A stretch of 29,825 nt of DNA from DATEOR01 sp035296905 (GCA_035296905.1 DATHAA010000047.1:1-29825), one strand, 5' to 3'; positions 7,808 to 17,024 are shown, counted from the first letter of the stretch. Made by a program: numbers and translations. The notes: generated from the sequence alone by a model not told the origin.

Positions 7808-9663
7808 CGCGAACGCGGGCCCGAGCCGTTCAACCTGACGAGTACGAGTCCCGAGCTGGGGTCTCGGGCGACGGTCGTGCCGTCCAGCGAGAGCTCCGGT
7901 CCGACGACGGCGTAGTCGGCCGCGATCGGCATGCCCGCTTCGCCGAGCAACCCCTTGGCACCCTGAAGCGCCTCGCCGGTGAACGGGTACGTGAGAGAGA
8001 CGAGGTCATAGGCATCGTCGTAGGCATAGAGTCGCACGACGCTCGCATTGGTGAGCTGAGTCTCGAAGAGGGCGCTCCAGCGATCCCAGGCCTTGCGTGT
8101 CACCGGGCCATCGGCCGGCTCGGCCCAGATCCCGACCACTCGGGCGTCGTCCCGAACGGCGTCGTCGACCCAGTTCGGGTTGGGAGCCACCCAGCGGGCC
8201 TTGGCCTTCTCGGCGACCACGGTGTTCGCGGCGAGGACGAAGAGCGTGATGAAGAGGAAATTCAGAACGACGACGAGCCGCAGGAAAAAGGCGCGCTTCG
8301 GTCTGATCAACAAGAACGCGGCGACGGCCAGCGCCGAGAAGGCCATGACGACTGCCAGAAGCTGACCGTGCGCACCCAAGACGGGCTTGAGCAAGCCCCA
8401 CGGGACGAGTGCGACGGTGCTCGAGGAGACACCCCACGCGCGGCCGTTCAGAAACTCGGCAAAGGGAATAGCGGCCGGTGCGACCAAGGCGACTGCGCCG
8501 GCGGCCAGCGCGAGACTTCGAGGCCGCGGCGCGCCGAGGCTGATCCAGAGCAAGAAGACGAGCAGGACGAGCGGCACGACGTAGAAGACGTAGCGGTCGT
8601 GTACCGCCGGGGTGGGCCGCGGCTGGGTCGAGTACGTGGCGATCAGGAGCACGAACCAAAAGAAGGACGAGCCCGCGATCGCGACCACGGCTCGTGCCCT
8701 GCGATCCAGGAGGTCGCGCCGGCCGGCGAGCGCGAGCATGAGGACGAAGGCCGCGAACGGGACGATGCCGAGGTACAGGTCGAGCTCGCCGACGTAGATG
8801 AGGAGCCACCGCGGGAAGGCCAAGAGGTCGAAAACGTGCAGCCAGTGCCCATGCGCTCCGAGGGCGTTCCCTCCCTGCGCTAGAGACCAGGCGATGCCTG
8901 CGAGGAGCAGGGCGCCGAACGCGGAAAGTGTGAGGCGAAACGGCGCAAGCCGCACAAGGATACCCCGTCTGCCGCCGCCCTCGAGAGCGCTGATGAGGAC
9001 GATTGCCGTGAGGAACGCCGGAATGAGCATGATCATCTCCGCGCGCGTGAGGACCGCAACGCCGATCGCAAGCAGCGCGAGGCCCTGCGTCCGCCGGGTC
9101 GGGCGTTCCAATGCAACCATGATTGCGAGCACGGCGGCGAGGAAGACGGGATACGCCAGGCTCTCGGTCATCGCTTTGCTGCTGTAGACCATCGACGGCA
9201 CGAGGACGGTGAGCACAGCGAGGAAGAACGAGAGCTGCTTGTCGAGAACGCGGCGTCCGAGGTAATAGCCACACACTGCGGCGCTCGACATCGCAATGCA
9301 GTTGATGAGCTGGATGGCGGCGTACGCCTGTGTCGCCGACCCGGTGACGAGCCAGGCCGGCGCGATCAGCAGCGGGTAGAGCGGCCCATAGCTCCAGGTC
9401 GCCATGCCTGCGCCGTTGACTGCGAAATGCCCTGTGTCGGCCAGGCTGCGGCTCAGCTCGGCATAGATGTACTCGTCCGGCATGATCCACGGGGTCGGGC
9501 TCGATCGGGCGAGCCAGAACCGAAACATCGCCGAGAGGGCGACGATTCCGATGAGCCAAACCGCGACAGGGATGCGCGCGAGGGCGCGCTCGGCTTCGTC
9601 CAGGCGCGATCCGTCCTCGTAGGGAAGCGGTCTGAATGTCGCGTCGGCTCGGCCTGAAAGCAT
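7804..9663 (-). CDS. GT-C family membrane glycosyltransferase (GT39/ArnT/PMT-like)
   Basis: This is a 619-residue polytopic membrane protein. A first membrane helix (about residues 32-49) is followed by an external loop containing the acidic pair D63-E64 (PDEYIYAELSRSL), the catalytic-loop signature of GT-C transferases that use lipid-linked sugars. About ten more hydrophobic helices follow, then a soluble C-terminal domain (about 500-619; KARWVAPNPNWVDDAVRDDARVVGIW). The acceptor is unknown: protein O-glycosylation or envelope glycan are both possible. I chose ATG at 9663 because AGGAAG lies ten bases upstream. A GTG at 9714 would add 17 residues (636 aa) but lacks a clear ribosome site. It is last in the minus-strand block, after a strong hairpin at 9761-9781, so it may have separate expression. 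Confidence 0.75.
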   Translation of the reverse strand: MLSGRADATFRPLPYEDGSRLDEAERALARIPVAVWLIGIVALSAMFRFWLARSSPTPWIMPDEYIYAELSRSLADTGHFAVNGAGMATWSYGPLYPLLIAPAWLVTGSATQAYAAIQLINCIAMSSAAVCGYYLGRRVLDKQLSFFLAVLTVLVPSMVYSSKAMTESLAYPVFLAAVLAIMVALERPTRRTQGLALLAIGVAVLTRAEMIMLIPAFLTAIVLISALEGGGRRGILVRLAPFRLTLSAFGALLLAGIAWSLAQGGNALGAHGHWLHVFDLLAFPRWLLIYVGELDLYLGIVPFAAFVLMLALAGRRDLLDRRARAVVAIAGSSFFWFVLLIATYSTQPRPTPAVHDRYVFYVVPLVLLVFLLWISLGAPRPRSLALAAGAVALVAPAAIPFAEFLNGRAWGVSSSTVALVPWGLLKPVLGAHGQLLAVVMAFSALAVAAFLLIRPKRAFFLRLVVVLNFLFITLFVLAANTVVAEKAKARWVAPNPNWVDDAVRDDARVVGIWAEPADGPVTRKAWDRWSALFETQLTNASVVRLYAYDDAYDLVSLTYPFTGEALQGAKGLLGEAGMPIAADYAVVGPELSLDGTTVARDPSSGLVLVRLNGSGPRSR

Positions 9664-9760
9664 GCGGAAAAGGCTTCCTGGATGCGGAAATTCACAGTAG
9701 GACGCACCCGGCACGGAAACCCTGGACGTCCGGCTAGGACTGGGTCGGTCGAGCGGCTGA

Positions 9761-9781
9761 GGCGGCGGCCGGGCCGCCGCC
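9761..9781 (-). terminator. GC-rich hairpin after the small Cys/His gene
   Basis: A 9-bp perfect GC stem (GGCGGCGGC with GCCGCCGCC) has a 3-nt loop and begins 6 nt after the stop codon of the small gene on the minus strand. No T run follows, so it is either a tail-less (I-shaped) actinobacterial terminator or an mRNA 3' stabiliser between that gene and the glycosyltransferase gene. Confidence 0.4.
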
Positions 9782-9786
9782 CGAGC

Positions 9787-10026
9787 CTAGTCGGCCGGGC
9801 TCAGCGCAAGGGAACGCGGACGAGCCGGCGAGGGGCGAACAGGCGTCGGCGCGGAGGATCGGAGCTCCGTGTCGCCGTGCCAGTGGGCCACGCTCGCAGT
9901 CCAGGTCTGTCGGGAGTGGTATTCGCACACCTGGTAGTACTGCCCGTCGGCCGCCCGCACATCCCGGGTTGCCGTGCGGTCGCAGCGTCGGTTCTCGAGG
10001 CGGTAGTAGCCCTCACATCGCTCCAT
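9787..10026 (-). CDS. Small Cys/His-containing protein of unknown function
   Basis: This 79-residue frame starts at ATG 10026, 34 nt downstream of the thioesterase stop on the same strand. The first ~55 residues look like a folded domain with C4, C15, C34 and H37 and a central aromatic segment (ADGQYYQVCEYHSRQTW), followed by WHGDTE and a Pro/Ser/Arg-rich tail. The C-x10-C-x18-C-x2-H spacing could bind a metal such as zinc. That is inference, and I do not recognise the family. The ribosome site is weak (GAAGATGATG upstream). A strong GC hairpin directly after its stop codon supports it being a real transcript end. It could still be a chance frame. Confidence 0.45.
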   Translation of the reverse strand: MERCEGYYRLENRRCDRTATRDVRAADGQYYQVCEYHSRQTWTASVAHWHGDTELRSSAPTPVRPSPARPRSLALSPAD

Positions 10027-10060
10027 ACGTATCGCATCATCTTCGGATGCGAGCCGCGCG

Positions 10061-10540
10061 CTATTCCCCGTCAGAGTGAAGTCGCCGCCGCCAGGCTTCG
10101 CCGGCGGCCCGTCCTTCCGGGCTCGCGAGGAAGTGCTCGAGCGGCACGTGCAGGAAGGCGCCGCGAGCCTCCGCGAGGATCTCGCCGTCCAGGCGGAGGT
10201 CGCCGTCGATGTGGATGCGCCGCCCGCGGCTCTCGGTCACCCACGCGGCGACCTGGAGATCGTGGTTGATTAGCACGGGCCGGCGGTAGCGGACGAAGAT
10301 CCGAGCCGTCACGGCGGGGAAGCGGTGCCATGTGGCGAGGAGACCGCACGCCTCGTCCAGCGCGGCGCCGACGAGGCCTCCATGGACGATCCCCGGCCCG
10401 GCCTGATGGCTCTCGCCAAAGGAGAACGTTGCCTCATAGCGGTCTATCCCCTGCTCGGCGGGGAGAGGGAGGTGGATGCCGTCCGGGTTGTCGCCACATC
10501 CCCAACACGATGGGTCGTGGTGCGGCGGAATTCGGCTCAG
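10061..10540 (-). CDS. PaaI-like hotdog-fold acyl-CoA thioesterase (CTG start proposed)
   Basis: The protein is about 159 residues. Near its N-terminus it has C12 and C15 in the SCWGCGDNPDGIHL motif that opens many PaaI-type thioesterases. Then comes the hotdog signature with H53-G-G and D62-E63 (GIVHGGLVGAALDEACG) and RYRRPVLINHDLQV. The reaction should be hydrolysis of an acyl-CoA thioester; the substrate is unknown. No ATG, GTG or TTG exists in frame near the expected start. CTG at 10538-10540 overlaps the HMG-CoA reductase stop (CTGA) and gives an N-terminus MSRIPPHHDP that fits the family. ATT at 10529-10531 is the only other near candidate. It is the third gene of the ferritin-HMGR-thioesterase operon. 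Confidence 0.78.
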   Translation of the reverse strand: MSRIPPHHDPSCWGCGDNPDGIHLPLPAEQGIDRYEATFSFGESHQAGPGIVHGGLVGAALDEACGLLATWHRFPAVTARIFVRYRRPVLINHDLQVAAWVTESRGRRIHIDGDLRLDGEILAEARGAFLHVPLEHFLASPEGRAAGEAWRRRLHSDGE

Positions 10541-11757
10541 CGCAGGCCGCCCCGCTCGAAGTGCGCCTTGTAGAAGTTCTCCGACCCGGCCGTTGCCATC
10601 GCCGCCGACGCGGAGATCTCGAGCGCCAGTGTCGCAGCCGCGACGATCTGCGCGAAGCGGTAGACCTTTCCCGCTCCGGCGCAGTCGAGCAGGTTGAGCC
10701 AGGCGTTCGCGGATGGGAGGGTCGTGCCGCCGCCGACGGTCGCCACCTCGAGCCCCGGGAGCCGGATCGTTGCGTGGAGGCCGGCATCCACCGTGTACGC
10801 CGTGCCGTGCGCCATCGAGCTCGTGCCGACCATGCCGACGTCCTGGCCCGTAGCGATGAAGAGCGCCGCGATCGCCGTGGCGGGCGTGAAGGCGACCGAC
10901 TGCATCCCGGACGCGACGGCGCCGTGCGTCCCGACGAAGGCCAGATCGGCGAGGTCGTCCAGCGTGGTCTTGAGGACGCGGCGCACGGCCTCTTCCGTGA
11001 GCGTGCATTCGGCAATGACCGTCTTTCCATGGCCGCCGCGCTCGAAGTAGCGGTGCGACGGCTTCTTGTCGCCGCCCATGTTCCCCTCGAGTACTGCGCG
11101 CTTCGGCTTCACCGGCGCGTTCTCCAGCACGAAGCCCTGGTTCAAGGCGTACGAGTTGCGGGTGATCATGTTCATCCCGACCGCGTCACCGGTCGTGTAC
11201 GCGTAGAACACGTGACAGGTAGGCCCGACGACGTGCGTCTCCAGCTCCCGCAGCTTCGCATGCCTGGAGAGCCCGGCGATCGGCTCGCCCGCGAGCCAGT
11301 CGCGCATCGGGACGAGCTGGTGCTCGATCCAGCGGGAGAATGCAACGGCGTCGGCGGTGGAGTCGAACAGGAACGCGGATGCCCGCGTCACCCGGTCGTG
11401 GAGGACGTGCGTGCGGAAGCCGCCGGACTCGGCCGCGGCCTTCGCTCCGCGGAAGAGCGAAATCGAGAGCCCGCCTTCAGTGTTGGCAAGCGGCACGTAG
11501 ACGGAGTCCTGACTCCGCCCGCGCTCGACGAGCCGACCCTCGGGCTCCTCGAGCTCGTAGTCGCCCAGCTCGAGCTCGAGCGGGCCGACGACTGCGACGG
11601 GGACGACCGCGATGCCGGTAATCGCCTCGGTGGCCTTGGCGAGCGGTGCGAGATCGTAGTCGGTGACGACACCGTCGAGTCCGAGCAGCTCTTGGCGGGC
11701 GCGGATCGACTCGGGGTCGTTCTTGCGCGGCCAGCGGCTGCGGGACGAGGCGCTCAG
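10537..11757 (-). CDS. HMG-CoA reductase, divergent (CTG start proposed)
   Basis: This enzyme reduces HMG-CoA to mevalonate with NAD(P)H. From the proposed CTG at 11755-11757 it is 406 residues, a normal length for a compact HMGR. The family elements are in order: TGIAVVPVAVVGP near the N-terminus, PLANTEG with catalytic E94, GDAVGMNM, GGDKKP with catalytic K231 or K232, TGQD with catalytic D306, and EVATVGGGT. A His near the end (H399, KAHFERGG) may be the general acid. The first usable GTG (11496) would delete the first 87 residues, including the conserved VPVAVVGP region, so it is unlikely to be the true start. CTG overlaps the ferritin gene stop (CTGA), and the gene's own TGA overlaps the next CTG. 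Relative to class I or II enzymes it looks divergent. Confidence 0.85.
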   Translation of the reverse strand: MSASSRSRWPRKNDPESIRARQELLGLDGVVTDYDLAPLAKATEAITGIAVVPVAVVGPLELELGDYELEEPEGRLVERGRSQDSVYVPLANTEGGLSISLFRGAKAAAESGGFRTHVLHDRVTRASAFLFDSTADAVAFSRWIEHQLVPMRDWLAGEPIAGLSRHAKLRELETHVVGPTCHVFYAYTTGDAVGMNMITRNSYALNQGFVLENAPVKPKRAVLEGNMGGDKKPSHRYFERGGHGKTVIAECTLTEEAVRRVLKTTLDDLADLAFVGTHGAVASGMQSVAFTPATAIAALFIATGQDVGMVGTSSMAHGTAYTVDAGLHATIRLPGLEVATVGGGTTLPSANAWLNLLDCAGAGKVYRFAQIVAAATLALEISASAAMATAGSENFYKAHFERGGLR

Positions 11758-12569
11758 GACGGGATGTGGACGTCGGAGACGTCGAGGCCGAGTGACGTCG
11801 CGAGGCGCACGCCGGTCTCGAGGTCCTCATCAAGCCGCCGGACGTCGGTGTCCCGCATGAGCGCGCCGACGAGCTCGCGCGCCTTCGGTCTCCACAGAGC
11901 GTGCTTGGCGAAGATCGGCAGCATCCTGTTCGAGGACTCCACGATCTTCTTCTTGGTCTTCTCGGGCGCTTGCTCGATCAGCACGCGCGCGTAGGCCATT
12001 CCCGACCCGTGGTGGATGCCGTCGTCCACCGTGAGCCGGTTGCAGAGGTCTTCGAGCACGGTGCCGCGGGAGGAGCGGGCGATGAGGCGGAAGCGGGGGA
12101 TGATCAGGCGTTCGTAGAACACCTGCATGTTCACGACCTTCTCCTCAAGCGTTTCCGCGTCGATCTGCATCTGGGCGAGCTGATCCAGATACGGATCGGC
12201 CTCGCCGCGCCCGCCGGCCGCGTCGACGAGCCGGAGCCATGCCTCCGTGTGGCGCGACTCGTCCTGCACCATCGTCGTGTAGTAGAGCTTCGCCTCGGGG
12301 TCGGGGGCCATGCGGAAGAGCTGTGTCGCCATCTCGACGGCGAGCTCGTCGGCCTGGAGCTGCTGCGTGACGACCGAGCGCCACATGTCCCTGCGCCGCG
12401 CCAGCTTCTGCGGGCTGCCCTTGTACTCGGGCACGGGCGGCATGTCGTTCCACGGGAGGTCGCGGACCTGCCACTCGGCGCGCTTGGCCAGCTCGTAGTA
12501 GCGGAGGACCCCTTCATAGGCCGAGCGGTCCTCTGTCTGGTCCGGCGCGGGTAGCTGTTCTGACTCCAT
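11754..12569 (-). CDS. Ferritin-like di-iron protein, first gene of the HMGR operon
   Basis: This 271-residue, mostly helical protein has the full di-iron carboxylate ligand pattern: E75 (or E79) in QADELAVE, then E104-S-R-H107, then E153 (FYERL), then D182/D183 and H186/H187 (VDDGIHH). This resembles ribonucleotide-reductase-R2-like and AurF-like oxidases rather than storage ferritin. The reaction and substrate are unknown. I chose ATG 12569 because the longer GTG start at 12611 would run past the divergent folD start. GGGG lies just upstream, and the -10-like TAGCCT is 10 nt before the ATG. It is followed without gap by HMG-CoA reductase and a thioesterase, suggesting an oxidative or protective role in an acyl-CoA or isoprenoid pathway. 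Confidence 0.75.
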   Translation of the reverse strand: MESEQLPAPDQTEDRSAYEGVLRYYELAKRAEWQVRDLPWNDMPPVPEYKGSPQKLARRRDMWRSVVTQQLQADELAVEMATQLFRMAPDPEAKLYYTTMVQDESRHTEAWLRLVDAAGGRGEADPYLDQLAQMQIDAETLEEKVVNMQVFYERLIIPRFRLIARSSRGTVLEDLCNRLTVDDGIHHGSGMAYARVLIEQAPEKTKKKIVESSNRMLPIFAKHALWRPKARELVGALMRDTDVRRLDEDLETGVRLATSLGLDVSDVHIPS

Positions 12570-12579
12570 TTGCCCCGGC

Positions 12580-12589
12580 AGGCTAACGT
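12580..12589. promoter_or_regulatory. Overlapping divergent -10 elements between ferritin-like gene and folD
   Basis: The sequence AGGCTAACGT reads TAACGT on the plus strand, 8 nt before the folD GTG. On the minus strand it reads TAGCCT, 10 nt before the ferritin-like ATG. Both fit the TANNNT pattern and share the TA dinucleotide. No clear -35 is visible on either side. This suggests one bidirectional promoter producing near-leaderless transcripts. Confidence 0.4.
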
Positions 12590-12597
12590 TTCGCGCC

Positions 12598-13452
12598 GTG
12601 ACTGTCCTCATGGACGGAAAAGCGCTCGCCGAGCGTGTGCGCGCGGAAGTCGCGCTGGACGTCGCCGGCCTTCCGCGGCCGGTCGGCCTGGCAACGGTCC
12701 TCGTCGGCGAGGACCCGGCTTCGGAGATTTACATCAAGCGGAAGCAGGAGGCTTGCCGCGAGGTCGGGATCGAGCCGTTCGACCACAAGCTCTCGGCGGA
12801 GATCACCGAGGAGGAGCTCCTTCGGCTCGTCGCCGAGCTCAATGCCGACGAGCGGGTGACCGGGATCCTCTGCCAGCTCCCGCTCCCAGAGCAGATCGAC
12901 GAGGACCGCATCATCCGCTCCATCGCGCCGATCAAGGACGTGGACGGCTTCCACCCTTTCAGCGCCGGCCACCTCTTGCAGGGCACCCCGACCTTCGTCG
13001 CGGCGACGCCGGCCGGGATCATGGAGATCCTGCGCGAATACGCGGTCGAGCTCCTTGGCGCACGTGCGGTGGTCGTTGGGCGCTCCAACATCGTGGGCAA
13101 GCCGATGGCGCTTCTACTTCTGGCCGACCACGCGACGGTGACGATCTGCCACAGCCGCACGCGGGACCTCGGGGCGGTGATTCAGGAGGCCGACGTGGTG
13201 GTCGCTGCGGTCGGGCGCGCGGCGATGATCACGGGCGACATGGTGAGGGAAGGGGCGACCGTCGTCGATGTCGGAATCAACCGGGTCGAGGGGAAGGTCG
13301 TGGGCGACGTGGCGGAGGACGTGGGGGGCAAAGCCGGCCTCCTTACTCCGGTCCCGGGGGGTGTCGGGCCGATGACGATTGCCTCGCTTCTACGCAACAC
13401 TGTCAAGGGCGCGCGCTACCAGGCGGATCAGCTTGCCTTCCCCCTGGACTGA
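12598..13452 (+). CDS. folD: Methylenetetrahydrofolate dehydrogenase/cyclohydrolase FolD
   Basis: This is a 284-residue bifunctional enzyme of one-carbon metabolism (5,10-methylene-THF to 10-formyl-THF, NADP-linked). Visible family features are Y45 and catalytic K49 (SEIYIKRKQEACREVG), GILCQLPLP, KDVDGFHPFSAG, and the Rossmann segment VVVGRSNIVGKPMA. The end carries the typical PVPGGVGPMTIASLL. The start could be GTG 12598 or ATG 12610 (280 aa). I prefer GTG because a TAACGT -10-like element sits 8 nt upstream, consistent with a leaderless mRNA. It is divergent from the ferritin-like gene with a 28-nt gap. The cold-shock gene promoter appears to begin inside its last codons. Confidence 0.95.
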   Translation: MTVLMDGKALAERVRAEVALDVAGLPRPVGLATVLVGEDPASEIYIKRKQEACREVGIEPFDHKLSAEITEEELLRLVAELNADERVTGILCQLPLPEQIDEDRIIRSIAPIKDVDGFHPFSAGHLLQGTPTFVAATPAGIMEILREYAVELLGARAVVVGRSNIVGKPMALLLLADHATVTICHSRTRDLGAVIQEADVVVAAVGRAAMITGDMVREGATVVDVGINRVEGKVVGDVAEDVGGKAGLLTPVPGGVGPMTIASLLRNTVKGARYQADQLAFPLD

Positions 13453-13461
13453 CGCTACATT
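13433..13461 (+). promoter_or_regulatory. Candidate promoter for the cold-shock gene
   Basis: TTGCCT at 13433-13438 and TACATT at 13456-13461 are separated by 17 nt, each matching 4 of 6 consensus bases. The -35 lies inside the end of folD. Transcription would begin near 13468 and leave a leader of about 80 nt before the TTG start, in keeping with the long leaders of csp mRNAs. Confidence 0.35.
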
Positions 13462-13549
13462 GATGGCGCCGCAGCACGGTTGCGGTGTTTAGTAGCTACG
13501 AGGCGGCTCGTTGCCGGGCCGTCGTTTTGTTTGTGAAGGAGGCAACACG

Positions 13550-13750
13550 TTGGCAGAAGGCACCGTCAAGTGGTTCTCGAACGAGAAGGGCTACGGCTTC
13601 ATCGAGCGCGCTGAGGGCGAGGACGTTTTCGTCCACTTCTCGGCCATCACGATGGACGGCTACAAGTCCCTCCAGGAGGGACAGCGCGTCGAGTTCGAGG
13701 TCGTTCAGGGCCAGAAGGGCCTGCAGGCGGCGAACGTTTCGGTCATCTAG
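13550..13750 (+). CDS. Cold-shock protein (CspA family)
   Basis: This is a 66-residue OB-fold single-stranded nucleic-acid-binding protein and RNA chaperone. RNP1-like KGYGFI and RNP2-like VFVHFSAI motifs are both present, with the usual GTVKWFSNEKGYGFIE opening. The start is TTG at 13550, decided by AAGGAGG at 13536-13542 with a 7-nt spacer. It gives the standard family N-terminus MAEGTVKWF. An upstream ATG at 13511 would add 13 non-family residues and place the ribosome site inside the gene. It is monocistronic: a long leader precedes it and an intrinsic terminator follows 22 nt after the stop. Confidence 0.95.
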   Translation: MAEGTVKWFSNEKGYGFIERAEGEDVFVHFSAITMDGYKSLQEGQRVEFEVVQGQKGLQAANVSVI

Positions 13751-13772
13751 CCCGAAGTTCGAGCAAGCCGCT

Positions 13773-13806
13773 GACGGGCCCCCTTGAACGGGGCCCGTCT
13801 CTTTTT
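13773..13806 (+). terminator. Intrinsic terminator after the cold-shock gene
   Basis: The stem GACGGGCCCC (13773-13782) pairs with GGGGCCCGTC (13790-13799) over 10 perfect base pairs with a 7-nt loop, followed by TCTTTTT. It separates the csp transcript from gatC. Confidence 0.9.
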
Positions 13807-13830
13807 AAAGTTCGAGGCTTCGGAGGTCGA

Positions 13831-14118
13831 ATGGCGATCACGAGAGAAGACGTATTGCACGTAGCGCGCCTCGCGCGTCTCGAGATTCCCGAGGGCGAGG
13901 TCGACCGCGTGCGCGACGAGCTCGGTGCGATTCTCGAAGCAGTGGGGAAGGTCGCGGAGCTCGACCTCTCGGACGTCGAGCCGACCTCGCATCCGCTCGC
14001 GGTCGTCAACGCGTGGGGCGAGGACGAGTCGCGGCCCTCTCTCTCGCCGGAGGATGCTCTGGCCAATGCGCCGGACCCGGAGGGCGGGGCGTTCCGCGTC
14101 CCGGCGGTCGGGTCGTGA
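13831..14118 (+). CDS. gatC: Asp-tRNA(Asn)/Glu-tRNA(Gln) amidotransferase subunit C
   Basis: This 95-residue subunit stabilises GatA and wraps between GatA and GatB in the enzyme that converts Glu-tRNA(Gln) and Asp-tRNA(Asn) to the amide forms. The family pattern is clear: ITREDVLHVARLARLEI, an ILEAVGKVAELDLSDVEPTSHPL segment and a C-terminal FRVPAVGS. GGAGG at 13822-13826 precedes the ATG by 4 nt. The csp terminator lies just upstream, so gatC is the first gene of this transcript. A 100-nt gap to gatA follows, with a short GC hairpin but nothing I can name. Confidence 0.95.
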   Translation: MAITREDVLHVARLARLEIPEGEVDRVRDELGAILEAVGKVAELDLSDVEPTSHPLAVVNAWGEDESRPSLSPEDALANAPDPEGGAFRVPAVGS

Positions 14119-14218
14119 CGTCTCTTCCATTCTTTGACTGTCCGCGCGCCACGGGTGCGCTTTTCCTCGTTAGCGTGAAAGCGGGTGGTGGCGTGGGGTG
14201 GCCCCTAGGAATCGCCAC

Positions 14219-15620
14219 ATGATCGAGACCCTTCGTCTCACTGCGGAGGAAGCCGCCCGCCTCCTCGAGTCCGGCGAGGTCTCCGGCGACGAGCTCGCCG
14301 GCGCCTACGTCGAGGCGATCGGCGAGCGCGACCCCGATCTCCACGCGTACCTGCACGTCGTCGGGGAGCCCGGAAACGGAGTCCCGATTGCACTCAAGGA
14401 CAACATCACCACGAGGGGAGTCCCGACCACGGCCGGTTCCCGAATCCTCGAGGGGTACGTCCCCGTCTTCGACTCCACGGTCGCGACTCGCGTCAAGGAG
14501 GCAAGGCTGCCGCTCATCGGCAAGACGAACCTGGACGAGTTCGCAATGGGCTCGTCCACGGAGAACTCGGCCTACGGTCCTTCGAAGAACCCCTGGGATC
14601 CCGAGCGGGTTCCCGGCGGCTCGTCCGGCGGCACTGCGGCGGCCGTCGCGGGCGGGCTCGCCCCCTGGGGCCTCGGCTCCGACACAGGCGGCTCGATCAA
14701 GCAGCCGGCCTCGCTCTGCGGCCTCGTGGGCCTGCGGCCGACCTACGGCACGGTCTCGCGGTACGGCATCGTCGCCTTCGCGTCGAGCCTCGACCAGGTC
14801 GGCCCGATCACGAAGACCGTCCGCGACTGCGCGCGCCTCTACGGGACGATCGCCGGCCGAGATGCCTGCGACTCGACGACCGTCGAGCTCCAGGAGCCCG
14901 TGGCAATCCCAGACGGCGAGGACCTCAAGGGCCTCCGCATCGGCATCCCCAAGGAGCTGAACGAGGCCGAAGGCATCGAGCCCGGGGTCAGCGACGCCGT
15001 CGCGAAGGCGATCAAGCTCGCCGAGGACCTCGGAGCGGAAGTGGGGGAATGCCGCCTGCCGCGCTCGGTCGACTACGGCCTCGCCTGTTACTACCTCGTC
15101 GCGCCCGCCGAGGCGAGCTCGAACCTCGCCCGCTACGACGGTGTCCGCTACGGCTTCCGCGCGGCCGGCGACGGCGACCTCACCGCCCTCTACTCGCGCA
15201 CCCGCTGGGAGGGCTTCGGCCCAGAGCCGCGCCGGCGCATCCTCATCGGGACGTACGCCCTGTCCGCCGGCTACTACGACGCCTTCTACGGACAGGCCCA
15301 GAAGGTGCGCACGGTGATCGCGCAGGAGCACGCCGCTGCCTTCGAGGACTACGACCTCCTGCTCAGCCCGACGAGCCCGACGGTGGCGTTCAAGATTGGC
15401 GAGAAAGCCGAGAACCCGCTCGCCATGTACCTGTCCGACCTGCTCACGATTCCGTCGAACATGGCCGGTCTGCCCGGCCTCTCGATTCCGTGCGGGCTCT
15501 CCGAGGGACTTCCCGTCGGGCTGCAGATCCTCGGCCCGCAATTCTCGGAGAACCTCATGTTCCGCGCCGGCCACGCTCTCGAGCAGGTCCTCGCCTTCGA
15601 CTTCGTCCCGGAGCGCCTCC

Positions 15621-15628
<8 letters not shown>
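14219..15628 (+). CDS. gatA: Glutamyl-tRNA(Gln) amidotransferase subunit A
   Basis: This 469-residue amidase-signature enzyme releases ammonia from glutamine for GatB. The Ser-cisSer-Lys triad is visible as K60 (PIALKDN), S135 (GGSSGG) and S159 (SDTGGSI). The spacings of 75 and 24 residues match known GatA enzymes. I chose ATG 14219 with AGGA at 14207-14210. A GTG at 14198 would add seven residues (MAPRNRH) without family support. The last codons overlap gatB by 8 nt. With gatC and gatB it forms the usual GatCAB operon and implies that this organism makes Gln-tRNA and/or Asn-tRNA by the indirect route. Confidence 0.95.

Positions 15629-17020
<1,392 letters not shown>

Positions 17021-17024
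<4 letters not shown>

Noticed and set aside
10330..11994. 554-codon plus-strand frame opposite thioesterase, HMGR and ferritin-like genes
   Set aside because: It is Arg/Asp/Glu-rich shadow coding with no family features, lying over three recognisable minus-strand genes.
14136..14165. Short GCGC hairpin followed by TTTT between gatC and gatA as a terminator
   Set aside because: The stem is only about four to six imperfect pairs, and gatA must be expressed with gatC. I do not call it.
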